Source: Pseudogracilibacillus auburnensis
Lineage (GTDB): Bacteria; Bacillota; Bacilli; Bacillales; Amphibacillaceae
Assembly: GCF_003201975.1 (NCBI RefSeq)
Contig: NZ_QJJQ01000012.1
Span: 1-64,000 of the forward strand
Reading direction: 5' to 3'
DNA length: 64,000 nt
Positions 36,885 to 46,214 of the stretch are shown here, piece by piece; positions within the stretch are counted from its first letter, which is position 1; every line of letters starts with the position of its first letter. The notes below the pieces were generated by a model. It saw nothing but the letters and a program-made list of their open reading frames with translations, was not told the origin of the DNA and did not search any database. The position numbers and the translations under genes were made by a program.

Positions 36885-37522
36885 AAAAAAAGTGGAGAAA
36901 AAGAAGATTTATTCTCCTTGGATTAAGCTTGGCTTTAATTATTTTTGGATTTTGGTTTTCAACGACAAACACATATAAGTTTGCTAAAGGTTATTTTATG
37001 TATAAGACAAAACAATCGGAAGATGTAGTCCTTACTGTAAGCCAATCTGAAGAGAAAACGGAGCAAAAAGTCGAAAATGAACATGTCGAACTCTATCCCG
37101 TTCGACCTGAAATTGGTGAAGAAATGGGCGAATTGTATATTCCTAAACTTGAGGCTACTCTGCCTATTTTTCACGGAACTAGTGAGGACGAGTTAGAAAA
37201 TGGAGTGGGACATTTTGCGGAAAGTGTTCTTCCAGGAGAGAACGATAATTCAGTATTATCTGGGCATCGTGACACTATTTTCCGAGAACTAGGGGAAGTA
37301 GGAGAAGGAGACTTATTAATTGTTAAAACATCTGCAGGCGAGTTTACATATAAAGTAAAAAAAGTACGAATTGTTGATGAAGATGATCGCACGGCCATTG
37401 TGCCAAAACCGCGGGCAACGTTAACGGTTAGTACATGTTATCCGTTTTACTTTGTTGGAGCGGCGCCTGAAAGATATGTGTTAGTTGCGAATTTAATATC
37501 AAAAGAAATAACTGCATCATAA
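36881..37522 (+). CDS. Class D sortase
   Basis: A 213-residue sortase with an N-terminal membrane anchor (about residues 9-27). The catalytic His is in SVLSGHRDTIF, the Cys in TLTVSTCYPFYFVG and the Arg in APERYVL. It should cleave LPKTA on the overlapping upstream surface protein and attach it to the cell wall. The start ATG overlaps the stop of that gene (ATGA). Followed by a strong bidirectional terminator. Class D is inferred from the catalytic region, the YhcS-like length and the LPXTA substrate. Confidence 0.88.
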   Translation: MKKKWRKRRFILLGLSLALIIFGFWFSTTNTYKFAKGYFMYKTKQSEDVVLTVSQSEEKTEQKVENEHVELYPVRPEIGEEMGELYIPKLEATLPIFHGTSEDELENGVGHFAESVLPGENDNSVLSGHRDTIFRELGEVGEGDLLIVKTSAGEFTYKVKKVRIVDEDDRTAIVPKPRATLTVSTCYPFYFVGAAPERYVLVANLISKEITAS

Positions 37523-37567
37523 AGAAAAGAGTTACTGTGAAAAACAAACACAGTAACTCTTTTCTTT
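37521..37567. terminator. Bidirectional terminator between sortase and aspartokinase
   Basis: A 19-bp perfect stem: AAAGAAAAGAGTTACTGTG (37521-37539) and its complement (37549-37567), with a nine-base loop and A/T tracts at both ends. Confidence 0.92.
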
Positions 37568-37569
37568 AT

Positions 37570-38916
37570 TTATTCAAAAAAAGCATTGTACAATGACTTG
37601 ATAGCCCGATGTAGATCATTTGACTTAATTCCAAACATCATGGACACTTCCGAAGAACCTTGGTTAATCATTTCGATATTCACTTTCGCTTCACCGAGTG
37701 CTCTTGTAGCTGTTTGAGCCATACCTATCGTTTCTTTCATTCCTTCACCAACGATCATAATAAGGGCTAGATCTCTATGAACGGTAACGATATCAGCTTG
37801 TAATTCTTTATTGAAACGTTCAACAATAATTGCTTCTTTTTCTTCTGTTAACTGACTATCACGAATAATAATCGACATATCATCAATACCAGATGGAGCA
37901 TGCTCAAAGGAAACTTCTTCTTCCTCTAAAATTTGAAATAATTTTCTCCCGAAACCTAACTCACGGTTCATTAAAAATTTACTAATATAAAAACTACTAA
38001 AACCTGAATCACTTGCAATTCCCACGACACATTTGCTGTTTGGTTTTTTATTTGCAACAATCATTGTTCCTGGTGCAGATGGATTATTTGTGTTTTTAAT
38101 GCAAACAGGGATATGAGCGTTAAAGGCAGGAATTAATGCCTCATCATGGAATACAGAAAACCCTGCATAAGATAATTCGCGCATTTCACGATATGTCAAC
38201 ACTTTTATTTCTTTTGGATTATTGATAATAGAAGGATTTACCGAATAAACAGAATCAACATCTGTAAAATTTTCATATAGTTCTGCTTTTACTCCTGCTG
38301 CAATAATCGATCCGGTAATGTCAGATCCCCCACGCGAAAAGGTTGCAAGTATTCCATCGGTCGTATACCCGAAAAATCCAGGTATCACAAGGATTCCTTT
38401 TTCTTGACGAAGTTCATAAATAGCTTCAAAGCTTTCTGGAAGTAGTTGCGCCCCGCATGGGTCGTTTTTTACAATGATTCCGGCATCCTTCGGATTTACA
38501 TATTTCGCATCAATTCCGAGTGATTGTAAATAAGCACTCAATATTTTGGCGGAACTATCCTCTCCAACAGCTTTAAAACAATTAAGCATATCATCATAAG
38601 CTAAATCACTAGTCATAATCGAATGTAATTTATCTTCAATTTCTTTCGTTAATTGATCTGACAATTTTAATTCACTAATTATTTTTGAGAAGCGATCCAT
38701 AATCGTAATCAAATACGACTTGTATTTTTCATCTTTTACATAAGCGTTTCCTAAACGAATCAATAAATCCGTCATTTTAACATCATGTTCATGTCGTTTT
38801 CCAGGTGCGGATACGACGATCAATTTTCTGCTATCATCCTCTTTAATGATATTGCCTACTTTTCTAAATTGATTGGCATCAGCCACAGAACTGCCACCAA
38901 ACTTTGCTACTTTCAT
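37570..38916 (-). CDS. Aspartate kinase (YclM/LysC-III type)
   Basis: A 448-residue single-chain aspartokinase catalysing the first step to lysine, threonine and methionine. The N-terminal kinase domain shows KVAKFGGSSVADANQF, SRGGSDITGSIIAAG and NFTDVDSVYSVNP. Two ACT domains follow from about residue 300 (ASDSGFSSFYISKFL; INQGSSEVSMMFGI) and should bind the feedback amino acid. The length and sequence resemble B. subtilis YclM (aspartokinase III). No T-box or lysine riboswitch was seen upstream. Confidence 0.92.
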   Translation of the reverse strand: MKVAKFGGSSVADANQFRKVGNIIKEDDSRKLIVVSAPGKRHEHDVKMTDLLIRLGNAYVKDEKYKSYLITIMDRFSKIISELKLSDQLTKEIEDKLHSIMTSDLAYDDMLNCFKAVGEDSSAKILSAYLQSLGIDAKYVNPKDAGIIVKNDPCGAQLLPESFEAIYELRQEKGILVIPGFFGYTTDGILATFSRGGSDITGSIIAAGVKAELYENFTDVDSVYSVNPSIINNPKEIKVLTYREMRELSYAGFSVFHDEALIPAFNAHIPVCIKNTNNPSAPGTMIVANKKPNSKCVVGIASDSGFSSFYISKFLMNRELGFGRKLFQILEEEEVSFEHAPSGIDDMSIIIRDSQLTEEKEAIIVERFNKELQADIVTVHRDLALIMIVGEGMKETIGMAQTATRALGEAKVNIEMINQGSSEVSMMFGIKSNDLHRAIKSLYNAFFE

Positions 38917-38979
38917 TCGTTTCCCTCCACGTTATACACGACTTTGACATTCACCATTTTATCATTTTTAACAGTTATT

Positions 38980-39216
38980 TTATAGCTTATTAGATCGCTT
39001 TTTTACTAATTGTCTTTTTTTATCTCGATGGTAAATAAAACCACCGATAAAAGCAAGACCCCCCAAGAACATAATGAGCCCAACGAAAAATTGGATTCCT
39101 TCATTGACTAAGATCGGATACACATCAGCAAATAAAGCATCTCTCATTAACTTAATACCGAAAGCACCAATAATACCTGGAATAAATAAGATAATAGTTG
39201 CAATAATACGAATCAT
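38980..39216 (-). CDS. yqzF: DUF2627 small membrane protein (YqzF)
   Basis: A 78-residue protein with two hydrophobic helices (MIRIIATIILFIPGIIGAFGIKLMRD and FVGLIMFLGGLAFIGGFIYH) and a basic tail. ATG 39216 is preferred because AAAGGGGA lies seven bases upstream on the minus strand and the size then matches DUF2627; an open frame reaches back to 39324. It is divergent from bkdR as in B. subtilis. The function is unknown. Confidence 0.85.
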   Translation of the reverse strand: MIRIIATIILFIPGIIGAFGIKLMRDALFADVYPILVNEGIQFFVGLIMFLGGLAFIGGFIYHRDKKRQLVKKRSNKL

Positions 39217-39307
39217 CTTTTTCCCCTTTTTCCCCATGATGAATATTATTAGTATAGCAAACGTTTCTTTGAAATGAAATGTAAAGGATGTAGAAATTGA
39301 ATATATT

Positions 39308-39325
39308 CTTGCTAATAATTGCAAG
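39308..39325. promoter_or_regulatory. Imperfect palindrome upstream of bkdR
   Basis: CTTGCTAATAATTGCAAG has TTGC/GCAA arms like the sites found in front of bcd. It may be a BkdR autoregulatory site (inference). Confidence 0.4.
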
Positions 39326-39382
39326 TTAACGTATGATGAAATTAAAATGCACGCAAATTATTTCAAGGTGGTGATGATCTTA

Positions 39383-41410
39383 ATGAATGTATTAATCGTT
39401 GGAGCAAATAAGCTTGCTTATGACTACATTCGAATTATCGCTAATTTTCCAACTATGAAAATTATTGCAATAATTGACGCGGGTAAACAATCTGTTGTTG
39501 ATGAGTTAGCAAAATCATTACAAATTAAGCAAGATGATAAAGTTGAGAAATGGTTAGACGAGAAGCTTGATTATATTATCGAAACGAATGATGACGAAAA
39601 AGTGATTAAGTACATTAATGAACATAAGCAAGAAAAAACGATTCTTATTCAGGCCTCTATTTTACGGACAATAAAACCGCTTTTAATCGAAAGAAATATT
39701 CAATTTAATAATTTGGAGTTAATTTTAAACAATATAAGAGATGGGTTAATTGTCGTTAATAATGAAGAAATTGTTCAATTTATGAATAAAGCAGCAAGTG
39801 AAATTACTGGAGTTAATAAAGATAGTGCGACAGGTGAACATATTAAGCACATTGTGAAAAACACACGGCTTCCGAAAGTGTTACAAAATCAAAAAAAAGA
39901 GGTAAACCAAAAACTAACGCTTGAAAATGGGAAGCAAATTATTACGACGAGAATTCCATTAATTAATGATAAACATCATCTTATCGGAGCTTTTGCCATT
40001 TTTAAAGATAGTAATGAAGTAATTTCCCTTGCAGAAGAAAATACAGATTTAAAAGAAATTAAAACGATGCTAGAAGCAATCATCCACTCTTCAGACGAAG
40101 CGATTAGTGTTGTAGATGAGGATGGAAATGGTCTTATTATTAACCCAGCCTATACGCGAATTACAGGATTAACTGAAAAAGAAGTGATTGGAAAACCTGC
40201 AACAGTCGATATTTCTGAAGGGGAAAGTATGCATTTACAAGTCCTGCAAACGAGGAGACCCGTTAGAGGGGCAAAAATGAAAGTAGGACCTTTTAAAAAA
40301 GAAGTGATTGTGAATGTTGCGCCAATTATTGTTGCAGGTAAGTTAAAAGGTAGTGTCGCAGTTATTCATGATATTTCAGAGATCCAACAATTAACGACAG
40401 AGCTAAAAAGAGCGAAACAAATTATTCGTAATTTAGAAGCGACTTATACGTTTGATGATATTATCGGAACCTCATCAGAAATGATGATCGCGATTGAACA
40501 AGCTAAAATAGGAGCAAAAACCCCAGCAACTGTTCTCTTAAGGGGAGCTTCAGGTACAGGAAAGGAATTGTTTGCCCACGCGATTCATAATGAGAGTGAC
40601 CGAAAACATAATAAATTTATCCGGGTTAATTGTGCAGCGATCGCTGAATCCGTTCTTGAGAGCGAATTATTTGGTTATGAAGAAGGTGCATTTACTGGAG
40701 CAAAAGCTGGTGGCAAGAAAGGTTTATTTGAAGAGGCCAATTTAGGAAGTATTTTTTTAGATGAAATTGGTGAATTATCATTAGCCATGCAAGCAAAGTT
40801 ACTCCGAGTATTACAAGAGAAAGAAGTCGTCAGGGTTGGCGGGACAACCCCAATTCCGTTAGATATTCGCGTGATAACTGCAACAAATGTTAATTTGGAA
40901 AAAGCTATTACGAATAAAACATTTCGGGAAGATCTCTATTACCGATTGAATCGTTTACCAATCTATATCCCTTCTTTACAGGAAAGAATGAACGATTTAC
41001 CAAGTCTTGTTTATCATATGATTGCAAAAGTAAATCAACTATATGGTCGAAATATAACATCCATTTCTACAACCGCATTGGAAAAATTACGACAATATCA
41101 TTGGCCAGGCAATATTAGGGAGTTGGAAAACGTAATTGGTAGAGCGGCTATTTTTATGGATGTTACAGAGGAAGAAATTCATTTTAAGTATTTACCGGAT
41201 TTGCAACTAAAACGTGAAAAAGCAGAAGCAAATCTCCGTCAAACAACTACGAATAGGACTTTGCAAGATGCAATGGATCAATATGAAAGAGAGTATATTG
41301 CACATGTGTATAAAGAAAATGATCACAATAAGACAGCTACCGCTAAACAGTTAAACATTTCTGTCCGTAATTTGTATTATAAAATTGAAAAATATGGTCT
41401 TGATAGATGA
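39383..41410 (+). CDS. bkdR: Sigma-54-dependent activator BkdR
   Basis: A 675-residue enhancer-binding protein. The N-terminal part (about 1-100) is a Rossmann-like region, followed by two PAS domains (about 110-220 and 225-340). The AAA+ domain carries GASGTGKELFAHAIHNES (Walker A), GAFTGA for sigma-54 contact and GSIFLDEIGEL (Walker B). A Fis-type HTH is at the end (NKTATAKQLNISVRNLYYKIEKYG). ATG 39383 is chosen because AAGGTGGTG (39365-39373) lies nine bases upstream. It activates the bkd operon downstream in response to branched-chain amino acids. Confidence 0.94.
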   Translation: MNVLIVGANKLAYDYIRIIANFPTMKIIAIIDAGKQSVVDELAKSLQIKQDDKVEKWLDEKLDYIIETNDDEKVIKYINEHKQEKTILIQASILRTIKPLLIERNIQFNNLELILNNIRDGLIVVNNEEIVQFMNKAASEITGVNKDSATGEHIKHIVKNTRLPKVLQNQKKEVNQKLTLENGKQIITTRIPLINDKHHLIGAFAIFKDSNEVISLAEENTDLKEIKTMLEAIIHSSDEAISVVDEDGNGLIINPAYTRITGLTEKEVIGKPATVDISEGESMHLQVLQTRRPVRGAKMKVGPFKKEVIVNVAPIIVAGKLKGSVAVIHDISEIQQLTTELKRAKQIIRNLEATYTFDDIIGTSSEMMIAIEQAKIGAKTPATVLLRGASGTGKELFAHAIHNESDRKHNKFIRVNCAAIAESVLESELFGYEEGAFTGAKAGGKKGLFEEANLGSIFLDEIGELSLAMQAKLLRVLQEKEVVRVGGTTPIPLDIRVITATNVNLEKAITNKTFREDLYYRLNRLPIYIPSLQERMNDLPSLVYHMIAKVNQLYGRNITSISTTALEKLRQYHWPGNIRELENVIGRAAIFMDVTEEEIHFKYLPDLQLKREKAEANLRQTTTNRTLQDAMDQYEREYIAHVYKENDHNKTATAKQLNISVRNLYYKIEKYGLDR

Positions 41411-41419
41411 ATCCATTTT

Positions 41420-41474
41420 TTGCATCTTGCATATTATATCATGCAAAAAAATGCAACTATGCAATAAGTTGCAA
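41420..41474 (+). promoter_or_regulatory. Candidate BkdR upstream activating sites
   Basis: Six TTGCA/TGCAA elements occur in 55 bp: 41420-41424, 41428-41432, 41442-41446, 41452-41456, 41460-41464 and 41469-41474. They form several inverted pairs. They lie 40-95 bp ahead of the sigma-54 promoter, a usual place for activator sites. Confidence 0.65.
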
Positions 41475-41515
41475 GAATTACCGCTTACATTCGTGGAAAT
41501 GGAACATTATTAAAT

Positions 41516-41531
41516 TGGCATAAAACTTGCA
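41516..41531 (+). promoter_or_regulatory. Sigma-54 (SigL) promoter of the bkd operon
   Basis: TGGCATAAAACTTGCA fits the -24/-12 consensus TGGCAC-N5-TTGCA with one change. It lies 32 bp before the bcd start codon and directly after bkdR. Confidence 0.9.
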
Positions 41532-41563
41532 TAAATATTATATAAACTGAAGGAGTGTTAAAC

Positions 41564-42646
41564 ATGAGTGTTTTTAAAATGATCGAGGAACATGATTATG
41601 AACAAATTGTTTATTGTTACGATAAAAATTCAGGATTAAAAGGAATCATCGCTATTCATGATACTACGCTTGGACCTGCATTAGGTGGTACAAGAATGTG
41701 GAATTATCGAAGTGAGGAAGAGGCATTAGAAGATGTGCTCAGGCTTGCAAGAGGGATGACATATAAAAATGCAGCAGCAGGACTAAACTTGGGTGGAGGA
41801 AAGGCAGTCATTATTGGTGATCCGAAAAAAGATAAAAGTGAAGCAATGTTCCGTGCTTTTGGAAGATATGTAGAAAGCTTAAATGGTCGCTATATTACTG
41901 CTGAAGATGTTGGGACAACGGAAGAGGATATGGATCAAATACATATGGAAACGGATTTTGTAACAGGTACTTCAAGTGGTGGTGTTGGAGACCCTTCCCC
42001 AGTTACAGCATTAGGTATTTATAAGGGGATGAAAGCAGCAGCAAGAGCAGCTTTTGGTCATGATTCATTAAAAGAAAAAACGATTGCCGTTCAAGGGGTT
42101 GGCCATGTTGCGTATCATTTATGTCATCTTTTACATGAAGAAGGGGCTCATTTGATTGTCACGGACATCAATCAAGAAGCGATCGATCGTGCTGTTACTG
42201 CATTTCATGCAAAAGCAGTTGCACCAGATGACATATATGATGTCGATTGCGATATTTATTCTCCTTGTGCGCTTGGAGGAACGATAAATGACGATACGAT
42301 TTCTAGATTAAAAGCAAAGGTTATCGCAGGAAGCGCAAATAACCAACTTCTTGATAATAGGCATGGAGATCTTATCCACGAAAAAGGAATCATTTATGCA
42401 CCTGATTATGTCATTAATTCTGGTGGAGTGATCAATGTAGCAGATGAATTGCAAGGGTATGATCGAAATCGTGTATTGAAAAAAGTAGAGTCCATTTATA
42501 CCATTTTAGGTAAAGTATTTGCTATATCAAAAGAACATAATATACCAACCTACTTGGCGGCGGATCAGATGGCGGAAGAAAGAATTAAATCGTTACGCCT
42601 TTCTAACCGACAATTTTTACCGAACCAGAAACATATTTTAAAGTAA
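41564..42646 (+). CDS. bcd: Leucine (branched-chain amino acid) dehydrogenase
   Basis: A 360-residue NAD-dependent enzyme deaminating leucine, isoleucine and valine to 2-oxo acids. The catalytic Lys lies in [23 protein letters not shown], and the substrate-binding region includes [10 protein letters not shown]. The nucleotide-binding motif is [15 protein letters not shown] 41564 follows AAGGAGTG. It is the first gene after the sigma-54 promoter; ptb, which precedes bcd in B. subtilis, is absent. Confidence 0.96.
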   Translation: MSVFKMIEEHDYEQIVYCYDKNSGLKGIIAIHDTTLGPALGGTRMWNYRSEEEALEDVLRLARGMTYKNAAAGLNLGGGKAVIIGDPKKDKSEAMFRAFGRYVESLNGRYITAEDVGTTEEDMDQIHMETDFVTGTSSGGVGDPSPVTALGIYKGMKAAARAAFGHDSLKEKTIAVQGVGHVAYHLCHLLHEEGAHLIVTDINQEAIDRAVTAFHAKAVAPDDIYDVDCDIYSPCALGGTINDDTISRLKAKVIAGSANNQLLDNRHGDLIHEKGIIYAPDYVINSGGVINVADELQGYDRNRVLKKVESIYTILGKVFAISKEHNIPTYLAADQMAEERIKSLRLSNRQFLPNQKHILK

Positions 42647-42667
42647 TTAGTCGTGGAGGAATCATTC

Positions 42668-43753
42668 GTGCAAAAGCGGTATCGAATTTTAATTATTAAT
42701 CCAAAAACAACAACTACCATTATTAGTATTTTTCATAATGAAATGTGTATTTTTAAACAGTCTATTCACCACCATTCCGTTTTTAAAAATGATTTAACGG
42801 AAATAGATAATGAAGTAATGGTTCGTAAGAAAGAAATTTTACAGCTTTTAATTGATGCTGGGATCAATATGTCAAAATTAGATGCCGTAGCCGCAAATGG
42901 CGGATTATTACGACCCGTGGAAGGCGGAACTTATGAAGTTACGGAAGATGTCCTGATTGATTTGAAAAACAGTTATAACGGTAAGCATGCGTCTAATTTA
43001 GGAGGAATTCTTGCTTATGAAATAGCCCACGGTTTGAATATACCTGCCTTTTTTGTTGATCCACCAGTTGTGGATGAATTAAGTTCAATTGCAAAGCTTT
43101 CTGGTTTACCAGGCATTGAACGAAAGAGTATTTTTCATGCTTTAAACCAAAAGGCAGTTGCCAGGCAAGCAGCACAAGAATTACATACCACGTATGAAAA
43201 AGCGAATCTTATTGTTGCTCATTTAGGAAATGGCATTACAATTGGAGCCCATGAGCGGGGAAAAGTGATTGATGTGAATAATGGTTTACATGGTGATGGT
43301 CCTTTTTCTCTTGAACGTGCAGGGACAATACCTTCTGAAGCTCTCATTGAACTTTGCTTTTCGGGTCAGTATTCAAAAGATAATCTTATTCGTGAAATTA
43401 CTTATAAAGGCGGCATTAAAGCATACTTACATACAGATAATGTAGAAGAAATTGAGAAAAAAATTAATCAACATGATCCACTTGCTAAAAATGTGTTTGA
43501 AGCAATGGCCTATCAAATCGCTAAAGAAATTGGTTCCATGGCAACAGTGTTGGGGGGCATGGTGGATGGAGTTGTTCTAACAGGTGAATTATCACATAGC
43601 AAAAAATTGACTGAATTTATTACAGAAAGGGTACATTGGATTGCAGATATATTTATTTATCCTGGTGAGTACGATCTCCAAGCATTGAATGCAGGCACAT
43701 TAAGAGTATTACGCAAAGAAGAAAGTGCCAAAAAGTATATAAGAAATCTCTAA
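42668..43753 (+). CDS. buk: Branched-chain fatty acid / butyrate kinase
   Basis: A 361-residue acetokinase-family enzyme converting acyl-phosphate plus ADP to acid plus ATP. Motifs are ILIINPKTTTTII at the start, HLGNGITIGAHERGKVIDVNNGL and VDGVVLTGELSHSKKL. GTG 42668 has GGAGGA eight bases upstream; the open frame extends to GTG 42653. The usual partner phosphotransbutyrylase (ptb) is not in this operon, so the acyl-phosphate must be made by an enzyme encoded elsewhere. Confidence 0.93.
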   Translation: MQKRYRILIINPKTTTTIISIFHNEMCIFKQSIHHHSVFKNDLTEIDNEVMVRKKEILQLLIDAGINMSKLDAVAANGGLLRPVEGGTYEVTEDVLIDLKNSYNGKHASNLGGILAYEIAHGLNIPAFFVDPPVVDELSSIAKLSGLPGIERKSIFHALNQKAVARQAAQELHTTYEKANLIVAHLGNGITIGAHERGKVIDVNNGLHGDGPFSLERAGTIPSEALIELCFSGQYSKDNLIREITYKGGIKAYLHTDNVEEIEKKINQHDPLAKNVFEAMAYQIAKEIGSMATVLGGMVDGVVLTGELSHSKKLTEFITERVHWIADIFIYPGEYDLQALNAGTLRVLRKEESAKKYIRNL

Positions 43754-43771
43754 TAAAGGAGAAGAGACTGT

Positions 43772-45196
43772 ATGACGAAAGAATATGATCTCGTCGTTTT
43801 AGGTGGGGGAACTGGTGGTTATGTAGCAGCAATTCGTGCTTCACAACTTGGCATGCAAGTCGCAATTGTAGAAGATCAACAATTAGGTGGTACGTGTCTG
43901 CATCGGGGCTGCATCCCTTCAAAAGCATTACTAAGATCTGCTGAAATGTATCGGCAAATGAAGGATGTAGAAGACTTTGGAATTGAATTGGACACCTATG
44001 CATTCAATTTAACCAATGCACAAAAACGAAAAGATACGATTATTCACACTTTACATGAAGGGGTAAAAGCATTAGTAAAAAAAGCGAAAGTAGATGTGTA
44101 TGAAGGATTTGGCCGTATATTAGGTCCAAGTATCTTTTCACCGATGCCTGGAACTATTTCAATCGAACATCATGATAAGGAAGATAATACGATGCTTGTA
44201 CCTAAACAAGTGCTGATTGCAACAGGATCTAAACCTAGGCCTTTACAAGGCTTTGATATAGATGGTATTCATATTTTAAATTCTGATGATGCCTTACAAA
44301 TGAAGGAGTTACCAACATCTATCCTTATTATTGGCGGCGGCGTAATCGGTGTAGAGTGGGCTTCTATGCTTCAAGATTTAGGTGTACAAGTAACGGTCGT
44401 TGAAAGTAGTGAACATATTTTAATCGATGAAGATAGTGATGTTCGTCATGAAGTGAAAAAGGAACTTCAACGAAGAGGTGTGAAATTTTTAACTGGTGCA
44501 AAACTTGATGCGGATTCGTTAAAAATCAACGATTCGTTTATTGATGTCGATGTGGAACAAGAGGGACAAGTGCAGAAAGTAACGGTGGAAAAAATACTAG
44601 TTTCAATAGGAAGAGAAGCTAATATTAATCAAATCGGACTTACAAATACAAATATCCAAGTAAAAAATAATGTGATCATAACAAATGATATGTATCAAAC
44701 GAAAGAATCACATATATATGCAATTGGAGACTGTATTGGTGGGATGCAACTTGCCCATGTTGCAGCAGCAGAAGGGAAAATTGCTGTTGAACATATGGCT
44801 GGACTGAACCCAGATCCGATCTCTAAAAATCAGATACCATCATGCATTTATTCTTCCCCTGAAGTCGGTCGTGTTGGATTAACGGAGCAAGAAGCACTCG
44901 AGCAAGGCTATCAACTAAAAATAGGAAAGTTTCCATTTCAAGCAATTGGAAAAGCGCATGTAGTTGGTGATGCAAAAGGATTTGCCAAAATAATCGTCGA
45001 TAAAAAGACGGAAGACATCATAGGAATTCATATGGTTGGTCCTCAAGTAACAGATATGATCTCAGAGGCGAGCCTTGCAAGAATGCTAGATGCAACTGCT
45101 TGGGAAATAGCGCAAACAATGCACCCACATCCAACTTTATCGGAAATTTTTTCAGAGGCTGCATTAGCAGTGGAAGGGTTACAAATTCATGGATAA
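43772..45196 (+). CDS. lpdV: Dihydrolipoyl dehydrogenase, E3 of branched-chain 2-oxoacid dehydrogenase
   Basis: A 474-residue flavoprotein. It has FAD-binding VLGGGTGGYVAAIRASQLG, the redox-active disulfide in GGTCLHRGCIPSKALL, NAD-binding IIGGGVIGVEWASM, and the C-terminal HPHPTLSE with the catalytic His. It reoxidises lipoamide of the E2 subunit. The start has AAAGGAGAAG upstream. It overlaps the upstream region of bkdAA; the latter starts 14 bases after this stop codon. Confidence 0.96.
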   Translation: MTKEYDLVVLGGGTGGYVAAIRASQLGMQVAIVEDQQLGGTCLHRGCIPSKALLRSAEMYRQMKDVEDFGIELDTYAFNLTNAQKRKDTIIHTLHEGVKALVKKAKVDVYEGFGRILGPSIFSPMPGTISIEHHDKEDNTMLVPKQVLIATGSKPRPLQGFDIDGIHILNSDDALQMKELPTSILIIGGGVIGVEWASMLQDLGVQVTVVESSEHILIDEDSDVRHEVKKELQRRGVKFLTGAKLDADSLKINDSFIDVDVEQEGQVQKVTVEKILVSIGREANINQIGLTNTNIQVKNNVIITNDMYQTKESHIYAIGDCIGGMQLAHVAAAEGKIAVEHMAGLNPDPISKNQIPSCIYSSPEVGRVGLTEQEALEQGYQLKIGKFPFQAIGKAHVVGDAKGFAKIIVDKKTEDIIGIHMVGPQVTDMISEASLARMLDATAWEIAQTMHPHPTLSEIFSEAALAVEGLQIHG

Positions 45197-45209
45197 GGAG
45201 AGAAAAACA

Positions 45210-46202
45210 ATGGGAGAAAATAAACATTCTTCTTTAGGGCTCCGAGATAAAGATGTAGTAGAAATGTATAAAACAATGATTTTAGCTAGAAAAATAGATG
45301 AGAGAATGTGGCTGTTAAATCGAGCAGGAAAAATTCCTTTCGTTATTTCTTGTCAAGGTCAAGAAGCGGCACAGGTAGGAACAGCCTTTGCATTAGATCG
45401 TGATGTCGATTATATTGCTCCATATTACAGAGATATGGGTATTGTTCTTGCTTTTGGAATGACGACAAAAGATTTAATGTTATCGGGTTTCGCCAAAGCG
45501 GAAGATCCCAATTCAGGTGGTAGACAAATGCCTGGGCATTTCGGTCAAAAGAAAAATCGAATTATTACCGGCTCATCTCCTGTAACAACTCAAGTACCAC
45601 ATGCAGTAGGGTTTGCTTTAGCAGCAAAATTAAAGCAGCAAAACTTTGTGACATTAACGACATTAGGAGATGGGTCAACAAACCAAGGCGACTTTCATGA
45701 AGGATTGAACTTTGCTGGGGTTCATAAACTACCTGTCATTACGGTTGTACAAAATAATCAATTGGCTATTTCCGTACCTTTTGAAAAACAAATTGCAAGT
45801 GAAAATATTGCGGTACGAGCAAAGTCATACGGTATGCCTGGAATCCTCGTAGATGGTAATAATCCGCTCGAAGTGTATCGTGCAGTAAAAGAAGCAAGAG
45901 AGCGAGCGATAAACGGGGAAGGACCAACATTAATTGAAGCACTTACGGTTAGACTGACTGCTCACTCAAGTGACGATAATGACAGAAGTTATCGTACAAA
46001 GGAACAGTTAGAAGAGGCGAAAAAGAATGATTGTATTGGAAGCTTTTCTGCTTATTTACAAGATATTGGTCTATTAACGCCATCCCTTGAAAAGGAAATA
46101 AATGATGAAATTAATGCAGAAGTAAACGAAGCTACTGATTATGCAGAACAGGCAGCATTTGCTCCCAATAGTACATTACTAGATTATGTTTATGAAAAGT
46201 GA
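45210..46202 (+). CDS. bkdAA: Branched-chain 2-oxoacid dehydrogenase E1 alpha subunit
   Basis: A 330-residue thiamine-diphosphate enzyme subunit. The ThDP/Mg motif is GDGSTNQGDFHEGLNFAGVHKLPVITVVQNN, and the phosphorylation-loop-like region has RLTAHSSDDNDRSYR. ATG 45210, with AAGGAGAG upstream, gives the same length as B. subtilis BkdAA. It decarboxylates 2-oxo acids from Leu, Ile and Val together with BkdAB. Confidence 0.95.
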   Translation: MGENKHSSLGLRDKDVVEMYKTMILARKIDERMWLLNRAGKIPFVISCQGQEAAQVGTAFALDRDVDYIAPYYRDMGIVLAFGMTTKDLMLSGFAKAEDPNSGGRQMPGHFGQKKNRIITGSSPVTTQVPHAVGFALAAKLKQQNFVTLTTLGDGSTNQGDFHEGLNFAGVHKLPVITVVQNNQLAISVPFEKQIASENIAVRAKSYGMPGILVDGNNPLEVYRAVKEARERAINGEGPTLIEALTVRLTAHSSDDNDRSYRTKEQLEEAKKNDCIGSFSAYLQDIGLLTPSLEKEINDEINAEVNEATDYAEQAAFAPNSTLLDYVYEK

Positions 46203-46214
46203 GGGGGGATTAAG

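Noticed and set aside
38917-38979. Lysine riboswitch or T-box before aspartokinase
   Set aside because: The space upstream is only about 60 bp to the next gene, too short for either structure.
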